A stretch of DNA of 64,000 bases from Sphingopyxis sp. OPL5 (lineage in GTDB: Bacteria; Pseudomonadota; Alphaproteobacteria; Sphingomonadales; Sphingomonadaceae), in assembly GCF_003797775.2 (NCBI RefSeq), contig NZ_CP060725.1:3156001-3220000 (forward strand), in the 5' to 3' direction. Positions 59,032 to 64,000 of this stretch are shown here, in pieces. The notes below the pieces were generated by a model, which made no database searches, had not been told where the DNA came from, and saw only the letters and a program-made list of their open reading frames with translations. The translations under genes and the position numbers were made by a program. How positions within the stretch are numbered: the first letter of the stretch is position 1; each line of letters opens with the position of its first letter.

Positions 59032-59972
59032 TGCTAGGCAAAACCGCAGGCAGCCTCTTCTGGATGGCACGCTACCTCGAACGCAGCGAGAATAATGCGC
59101 GGCTGATCGACGCGGGGTTCCGCATCGCGCTGACCCGGTCGAGCACCGCCAAGGCCGAATGGAAATCGATCCTGATCACTGCGGGGTCGAACCAGGCCTA
59201 TGCCGCAACGGGGCAGGAATATAGTTCGGCGAAGGTCGTCGATTTCATGCTCCGCGATCCGCACAATCCGTCGAGCATCATTTCGGTCGTCAAACAGGCG
59301 CGCGACAATGCGCGGACCGCGCGTACCTATCTCACCCGTGAGGTATGGGAGGCGGTCAACACCAGCTGGATGACGCTGGGCGCGCTGCTCAAGCGGCAGG
59401 TGCGCGACGACGATCTGCCCGATGTCCTCTCGGCGATCCGCCAGCAGAGCGCGCAGGTGCGCGGCGCCTGGACCGGCACGATGCTGCGCAACGACGGCTA
59501 TAATTTCGCGCGCCTCGGCACCTTCCTCGAACGCGCCGACAACACCGCGCGCATCCTCGACGTCAAATATTATCTGCTGCTGCCCTCGGTCGCGCACATT
59601 GGCAGTTCGATCGACAATGTGCAGTGGGAAACGATCCTGCGCTCGGTGTCGGCGCACCGCGCCTATCACTGGCTCTATGGGGCGGAGATCAGCGCGCTCA
59701 AGATCGCCGAATTCCTGATCCTCTATAAACAGATGCCGCGCAGCCTCGCCTTCTGTGCGCAGAAGATGCAGGACAATATCGGCTGGTTGCAACGCGGCTA
59801 TGGCGAGGAGACCGAGGCGGGACGGATGGCCGACGCGCTGCTCCACAAAAAACTCGCGGGTCCGATCCAGGCGATCTTCGACGGCGGCCTGCACGAATAT
59901 ATCACCGACTTCCTCCGCGCCAATGCCGCGCTCGCGCAGCAGATCGAGCGCGATTACCGATTTGTGGTTTAG
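59031..59972 (+). CDS. Alpha-E domain protein (DUF403) of the Anbu operon
   Basis: This 313-residue helical protein has GSLFWMARYLERSENNARLIDAGFR at the start and AHRAYHWLYGAEISALKIAEFLIL, ending FLRANAALAQQIERDY. This matches the alpha-E family, which is fused or adjacent to the cp ATP-grasp in many genomes. The function is unknown, probably a partner in peptide ligation. It starts inside the preceding stop (TGATG) and is followed 12 bp later by the transglutaminase gene. Confidence 0.87.
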   Translation: MLGKTAGSLFWMARYLERSENNARLIDAGFRIALTRSSTAKAEWKSILITAGSNQAYAATGQEYSSAKVVDFMLRDPHNPSSIISVVKQARDNARTARTYLTREVWEAVNTSWMTLGALLKRQVRDDDLPDVLSAIRQQSAQVRGAWTGTMLRNDGYNFARLGTFLERADNTARILDVKYYLLLPSVAHIGSSIDNVQWETILRSVSAHRAYHWLYGAEISALKIAEFLILYKQMPRSLAFCAQKMQDNIGWLQRGYGEETEAGRMADALLHKKLAGPIQAIFDGGLHEYITDFLRANAALAQQIERDYRFVV

Positions 59973-59984
59973 GGTTTTCCGATC

Positions 59985-60788
59985 ATGCGCCTGCGCGTCG
60001 AACACACCACCCGTTATGAATATGATGGCCCCGTCAGCTATGCCTTGCAGCAGCTGAAACTGACGCCGAAGGAGCGGCCGGGGCAGCAGTTGATCCACCA
60101 TTGGGCGATCGAGATCGCGGGCGGCACCAACCAGCTTCACTACACCGACCATCACGGCAACGGCGTTGATCTGGTCGCGGTCGATGCCGGCGCGCGCGAG
60201 CTTGTCATCCACTGCGTCGGCGAGGTCGAGCTGATCACCTGGGACGGGGTGATCGGGGTCCATCGCGGTGCGATGCCGCTGTGGACCTTCCTGCGCCCGA
60301 CCCCGCTGACCCGCGCCGGGCGCCATGTCCGCGCGCTGACGGCCGAACTGCGGCGGGATTTCGGATCGGACATCGAGCGCGCGCACGCCTTGTCGGCGCT
60401 GATCCTGGAAAAATTGCCGTACAGCATCGGGGTCACCGGCGCGGACACCACCGCCGAACAGGCGCTCGGCGGTGCGGGCGGGGTGTGCCAGGACCATGCC
60501 CATATCTTCATCGCGGCGATGCGCCACCTTGGGCATCCGGCGCGTTATGTGTCGGGCTATCTGATGATGAACGACCGCACGCACCAGGATGCGACCCACG
60601 GATGGGCCGAGGCGCATTTCGACGCGATCGGCTGGGTCGGCTTCGACGTGTCGAACGGCCATTCGCCCGATCAGCGCTATATCCGCGTCGCCACCGGTCT
60701 CGATTATCACGACGCCGCCCCGGTTCGCGGCATGCGCTATGGTGCAGCGCAAGAAAATATGGTTGTCCAATTGCAGGTGCAGCAATAA
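59985..60788 (+). CDS. Transglutaminase-like cysteine protein of the Anbu operon
   Basis: This 267-residue protein has an N-terminal beta domain (MRLRVEHTTRYEYDGPVSYALQQLKLTP) and a transglutaminase core. The catalytic Cys is in GAGGVCQDHAHIFIAAMRHLG, the His in THGWAEAHFDAIGWVGFD, and Asp in FDVSNGHSPDQRYIRVATGLDY. It is likely a peptidase or transferase acting on the product of the ATP-grasp partner. It is the third gene of the Anbu unit. Confidence 0.88.
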   Translation: MRLRVEHTTRYEYDGPVSYALQQLKLTPKERPGQQLIHHWAIEIAGGTNQLHYTDHHGNGVDLVAVDAGARELVIHCVGEVELITWDGVIGVHRGAMPLWTFLRPTPLTRAGRHVRALTAELRRDFGSDIERAHALSALILEKLPYSIGVTGADTTAEQALGGAGGVCQDHAHIFIAAMRHLGHPARYVSGYLMMNDRTHQDATHGWAEAHFDAIGWVGFDVSNGHSPDQRYIRVATGLDYHDAAPVRGMRYGAAQENMVVQLQVQQ

Positions 60789-60825
60789 GCGATAGCCCGA
60801 GCAGGATTGGGGGGCCGAAAATTAT

Positions 60826-61557
60826 ATGACCTATTGCGTCGGCATGCGTTTGAACAAGGGGCTGGTGTTCATGTCGGACACCCGCACGAACGCGGGCGTC
60901 GACGACATCGCGCAGGTCCGCAAGATGCGCAGCTGGCACCTGCCCGGCGAGCGCGTCATCACCTTGATGTCGGCGGGGAATCTCGCGACGACGCAGGCGG
61001 TGGTCAGTCTGCTCGACGAACGCACCAAGGCGCCCGAGGAACGGCATCCGTCGATCCTCGCCGCGCCGTCGATGTTCGCGGTCGCGACGATCGTCGGCGA
61101 AACGCTGCGCCAGATCGTCACCCGCCACAATCCCGCCGGGCCCGCCGCCGAATCGCTGTTCCGCGCCTCGCTCATTGTCGGCGGCCAGATCAAGGGGTCC
61201 GAACCGCGGCTGTTCCTGATCTATCCCGAGGGCAATTTTATCGAGGCGGGCGAGGACAATCCCTTCTTCCAGATCGGCGAGACCAAATACGGCCGCCCGA
61301 TCATCGTGCGTTCCTATGATCCCGCGATGTCGTTCGAGGATGCGGTGAAGCTGCTGTGCGTCTCGTTCGATTCCACGATCCGCGCCAATGCCGGGGTCGA
61401 CCTGCCGATCGACCTCAAGATCCATGAGCGCGACGATTATGTCGGGGTCCACGAACGCCGCTTCGAGCGCAACGACGCCTATTTTCAGAGCGTCGCCGAC
61501 GGCTGGGCCGAGGCGCTGGGCATCGCGCTGGCGGAATTGCCGGATTTTCATTTTTAG
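60826..61557 (+). CDS. Anbu, bacterial proteasome-type peptidase
   Basis: This 243-residue Ntn-hydrolase starts MTYCVGMRLNKGLVFMSDTRTNAGVDDIAQVRKMRSW, where removal of Met exposes the catalytic Thr2; K/R and Asp of the proteasome core are conserved. Other landmarks are SAGNLATTQAV and LRASLIVGGQI-type strands. Anbu forms open-ring or helical assemblies and is linked to stress or cell-envelope amino acid-peptide turnover; physiological substrates are unknown. It completes the canonical four-gene Anbu operon, here behind an EcfG promoter. Confidence 0.9.
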   Translation: MTYCVGMRLNKGLVFMSDTRTNAGVDDIAQVRKMRSWHLPGERVITLMSAGNLATTQAVVSLLDERTKAPEERHPSILAAPSMFAVATIVGETLRQIVTRHNPAGPAAESLFRASLIVGGQIKGSEPRLFLIYPEGNFIEAGEDNPFFQIGETKYGRPIIVRSYDPAMSFEDAVKLLCVSFDSTIRANAGVDLPIDLKIHERDDYVGVHERRFERNDAYFQSVADGWAEALGIALAELPDFHF

Positions 61558-61621
61558 CGGCGGGCTAACGGTGAACGTTTGGTCGCCATCAGACGTTTCG
61601 GATATTGGCTCACCTTCAGAT

Positions 61622-62122
61622 ATGATTAGTTGGCGTCAAGGATGGATCAGCGCGATGTTGTTGGCTTTGCTGACGATCATCGCTCTCGTCATTTTTCAGA
61701 TTGCGCGAGCAGGCAGCCAGAGCCCATCCTATGTCATAAAAACGACCGAGCAGACGCATTGGGTGCTGCCGGAGAATATGGAGAATATTCCGCGTTTCGA
61801 TCCGGTCAAAAGACAATGGACTGTGCGGCATCGGGAAATAGCCGATCTCTCAAAGCATATGGTCGATAATTGGGAAGGGCCGGATGCATTTGTGAGAACA
61901 TATTTCGTTTTCACGATGGATACGCAAGCTGACTCAAATGGCGTGAGGGAGGCGCTCGCCGATTTGACGAGGCGAGGAATATGTCATGCCGGCATAGTCG
62001 ATTTTCCGCCGCGAGACCTTTCGCCCGACCATATGGCGGTCATGTTTCAGATCGTTGAAGTACAAGATGAAAACGGCGATTCTCAACGCTGTCGTCAGCG
62101 AACGCCGCCGCCTGTCCGATAG
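61622..62122 (+). CDS. Hypothetical single-pass membrane protein, AT-rich
   Basis: This 166-residue protein has one N-terminal transmembrane helix (GWISAMLLALLTIIALVIFQIARAG) and a mainly polar rest with one or two Cys (RGICHAG, SQRCRQ). Codon use is clearly AT-richer than its neighbours (e.g. AAA, GAT, ATA), so it is probably acquired. A GTG at 61571 could also be the start. No family recognised. It lies between the Anbu operon and the amidotransferase. Confidence 0.5.
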   Translation: MISWRQGWISAMLLALLTIIALVIFQIARAGSQSPSYVIKTTEQTHWVLPENMENIPRFDPVKRQWTVRHREIADLSKHMVDNWEGPDAFVRTYFVFTMDTQADSNGVREALADLTRRGICHAGIVDFPPRDLSPDHMAVMFQIVEVQDENGDSQRCRQRTPPPVR

Positions 62123-62181
62123 GCGGGTTGTTCCACTAATAATGGGTGATATCGGCTTTCGAAGGGGACCGCTCTATCGTT

Positions 62182-63108
62182 CTACCGCGCCAGCGGCACC
62201 ACCCGGAATTTCGGCCGGTCGCCGTGCATTTCGGCGTGGAGCATCGCATATTCGGGCACCGGCATCCATGTCGCGCTGTTCGACGACAGCGGCTCGGACG
62301 CGACGATGATCGCGCGCGGCTCCTCTTCGCCGCCGACCATCTGCCACTCGCCGTCGTGCAGGCCGTAATCGCGGCCGGTGGTGAACCACATCGACAGGAA
62401 ATTCATGTTCGCCTCATGCACCTGGTCGGGCGACCCGGTCCGGTAATGGCCGAAGTCGAAACAGTGGCGCAGGCCAAGGATCTGGCGCCCGGTGGTCAGG
62501 AACAGGTTGCAGCTCGACGAGATGGCGATGCCATGGTGGCGCCGCGCGCGCTCGAGGATATCGACGGTCGCCTGAACCGCCGCGATCAGCGTGTCGCCCT
62601 CGGGCTCGACGCGCCAGTCGGGAAGCTGCGAGAGCAAGAGCGCATAGACCCATTCGCTGTCGGTCGATCCCGATATCTGCGCGAGCAGTTCGGGGGCGAT
62701 GTCGGCCATCAGCATCCCCTTCATCTCGCCGATGCGATAGATGTCGCCATTATGCGCCATCGCGACCGCGGCGCCGGGGAAGTGGAAGGGGTGGGTGTTC
62801 TGCTCGCTGACCTTGACCGTCGTCGAGTAAGCGACGCCGCGGACATGCGCGATCACGCATTCGGCGCGGGTCTTGATCGCCAGCGATTTGAGGTTGCCGT
62901 CGAAGATCGGCAGCGACGGCGAGCGGTAGCGGTGCGGCTCGTGCGGGGCGTGCGACGCGGCGTCCCACGCCATCATCCCGAACCCCGCGAGGTTCAGCAT
63001 GTGCAGCATCTTGGGCATATAGGCCTGATTGACGAGGCTGCTATCGGGCTTGAACAGCAGGTCGTCGAGCGTGACCCGCTCGCCCAGATACATCATCGCC
63101 CGGCACAT
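62182..63108 (-). CDS. Class II glutamine amidotransferase (YafJ-like)
   Basis: This 308-residue Ntn-hydrolase starts MCRAMMYLGERV, with catalytic Cys2 after Met removal. The family's VIAHVRGVAYSTTVKVSEQNTHPFHF and AMAHNGDIYRIGEMKG give the glutamine-binding Arg, Asn and Gly-Asp residues. It likely generates ammonia from glutamine for an unknown acceptor. It is the YafJ/EgtC-like stand-alone type and has no adjacent ergothioneine genes. It stands alone, followed by a short gap to the DUF1501 gene. Confidence 0.85.
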   Translation of the reverse strand: MCRAMMYLGERVTLDDLLFKPDSSLVNQAYMPKMLHMLNLAGFGMMAWDAASHAPHEPHRYRSPSLPIFDGNLKSLAIKTRAECVIAHVRGVAYSTTVKVSEQNTHPFHFPGAAVAMAHNGDIYRIGEMKGMLMADIAPELLAQISGSTDSEWVYALLLSQLPDWRVEPEGDTLIAAVQATVDILERARRHHGIAISSSCNLFLTTGRQILGLRHCFDFGHYRTGSPDQVHEANMNFLSMWFTTGRDYGLHDGEWQMVGGEEEPRAIIVASEPLSSNSATWMPVPEYAMLHAEMHGDRPKFRVVPLAR

Positions 63109-63176
63109 CGGCTATCCCCTTGCCCCACCGGGAGGGATGCTACACGAGGGCAGAGGACCTGGCGAGAGGGCCTCGT

Positions 63177-64000
63177 TCAGGCCAGCACCCCAGGATAGAG
63201 CGTCCGCTTCACCTCTATCGGGTCGAGCGCATAATGATGCGCGACGGCGTCGGCGATCATGCTTTCGAGGCCGCGCGTCGGTTTGAGGTCGCGCCCGTCG
63301 AGCAGCGCCGCCGTGCCCAGCCCGGGCCAGTCGGCCGCGATCGTGCCGCCCTTCGCCAGCCGGCCGCCGAAGAGCAAAGCCGCCGATCCGGTGCCATGGT
63401 CGGTGCCGCCGCTGCCGTTAATCGCGACGGTGCGGCCGAATTCGGTGGCGACAATGACCAGCGTGTCCTTCCACGCCGGCCCCAGCCCCGCCTTCAGCGC
63501 GCCGACCAGCTGATCGAGCCCGCGCAACTGCGCCGTGATGCGGCTGCGCTGGGCGCTGTGCGTGTCCCAGGCGCCGGTTTCGACCATCATCACCCGCGCG
63601 CCGTCGGCGGGCAGCATCAGCGAGGCGGCGAGCCGGCCGAGGTCGGCGCCGTTGCGGCCGTTGTTGCCGCCGATCTCGCCCGCCAACTCCTGCGTGCGGA
63701 TCGCGCTTTCCCACAAGGGGTGCAGCAGCGCGTCCTTTTCGTAGAGCGCCGACAGCCGCGCGATCAGGTCGGCATTGGCCTGCGGCAGGCGGCTGGGGAC
63801 GTAGGTGGCGACGGGCAGGGCGCCGCGCAGGGCGAGCGGGACCGACGGGGCCACCGCGAGCGCGCTGCGCCCGTCCGCCGGCAGCAGCGACAGCATCCGG
63901 TTCATCCAGCCGTCCGCGCGGCCATAGGGGCGCGTACCGCCGCTTTCGAGCATATTCTGTCCGTCGAAATGCGACCGGTCGCGATAGACGGTCGCGACCG
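63177..64000 (-). CDS. DUF1501 (sulfatase-like) secreted protein, C-terminal part (5' truncated)
   Basis: The reading frame is open to the window edge; the ATG at 63953 is internal, because residues RSHFDGQN before it continue the DUF1501 pattern. Visible landmarks are GAWDTHSAQRSRITAQLRGLDQLVGALKAGLGPAWKDTLVIVATEFGRTVAINGSGGTDHGTGSAALLFGG and GTAALLDGRDLKPTRGLESM. DUF1501 proteins are usually Tat-exported and of alkaline-phosphatase-like fold. The N-terminus and Tat signal lie outside the window. The partner gene DUF1800, usually adjacent, would be upstream. Confidence 0.88.
   Translation of the reverse strand, partial: VATVYRDRSHFDGQNMLESGGTRPYGRADGWMNRMLSLLPADGRSALAVAPSVPLALRGALPVATYVPSRLPQANADLIARLSALYEKDALLHPLWESAIRTQELAGEIGGNNGRNGADLGRLAASLMLPADGARVMMVETGAWDTHSAQRSRITAQLRGLDQLVGALKAGLGPAWKDTLVIVATEFGRTVAINGSGGTDHGTGSAALLFGGRLAKGGTIAADWPGLGTAALLDGRDLKPTRGLESMIADAVAHHYALDPIEVKRTLYPGVLA

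Noticed and set aside
1-64000. CRISPR arrays, tRNA genes, insertion sequences, phage or integrase genes
   Set aside because: I saw no spaced direct repeats, cloverleaf-like sequence with a CCA end, or transposase motifs. The repeats present are short intergenic palindromes.

Overview
The window is high-GC, densely packed alphaproteobacterial chromosome. The nepR/ecfG/phyR stress module, the GTTC-N7-GTTC LexA box, the Anbu proteasome cluster and the many short inverted repeats all fit a sphingomonad (Sphingomonadaceae, perhaps Sphingopyxis-like; the genus is an inference). There are no rRNA or tRNA genes, insertion sequences, phage genes or CRISPR arrays. About 65 protein genes are supported; the first (creD) and last (DUF1501) run off the ends. 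No gene-free stretch exceeds about 230 bp.

Layout. 1-9.4 kb holds metabolic genes: creD end, lldD between two dispersed repeats, a minus-strand run linked by 4-bp overlaps (sugar isomerase with FAD oxidase; amidohydrolase with 3-hydroxyacid dehydrogenase), threonine ammonia-lyase, a thioesterase and a GNAT. 9.3-17.6 kb holds an S41 peptidase/MarR operon behind a perfect 32-bp palindrome, a VOC protein, a methyltransferase under an Rrf2 regulator, a HEAAH lipoprotein, an esterase and a PQQ-type sugar dehydrogenase. 17.7-23.2 kb is a general stress response locus: nepR-ecfG, a BLUF blue-light sensor, a second EcfG-like sigma factor, phyR, an HWE kinase and a Crp/Fnr regulator. 23.8-29.1 kb is a four-gene DNA-repair operon (radical SAM, DUF4130-UdgX fusion, exonuclease, ATP-dependent ligase) with a LexA box in front. 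29.3-45.2 kb carries sodB, an acyltransferase, sdaA, formaldehyde/formate genes (adhC, purU, fghA), a prolyl-tRNA editing-like deacylase, a DEAD-box helicase and a GreA/B-like factor.

45.3-48.9 kb is the most distinctive system: a bufferin-type RiPP operon (DUF2282 precursor with four Cys, MNIO/DUF692 enzyme, DUF2063 partner, DoxX membrane protein) followed without gap by its own ECF sigma factor and NrsF-like membrane anti-sigma factor, with a GTAACC-N16-CGAA promoter upstream of the precursor. 48.9-57.5 kb has two DUF2807 proteins, an SDR, a TonB-C-repeat protein, secA, a ModE-N-like regulator and a TauE/SafE transporter. 57.6-61.6 kb is the Anbu operon (cp-ATP-grasp, alpha-E, transglutaminase, Anbu peptidase), preceded by a perfect EcfG-type promoter (GGAAC-N16-CGTT). 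The window ends with an AT-richer orphan, a class II glutamine amidotransferase and a partial DUF1501 protein.

Together: the stress regulators at 17.7-22.5 kb probably control the Anbu operon 35 kb away, DNA repair is wired to SOS, and the bufferin operon forms a self-contained metal/redox-responsive circuit. These regulatory links are inferred from promoter motifs and are untested.
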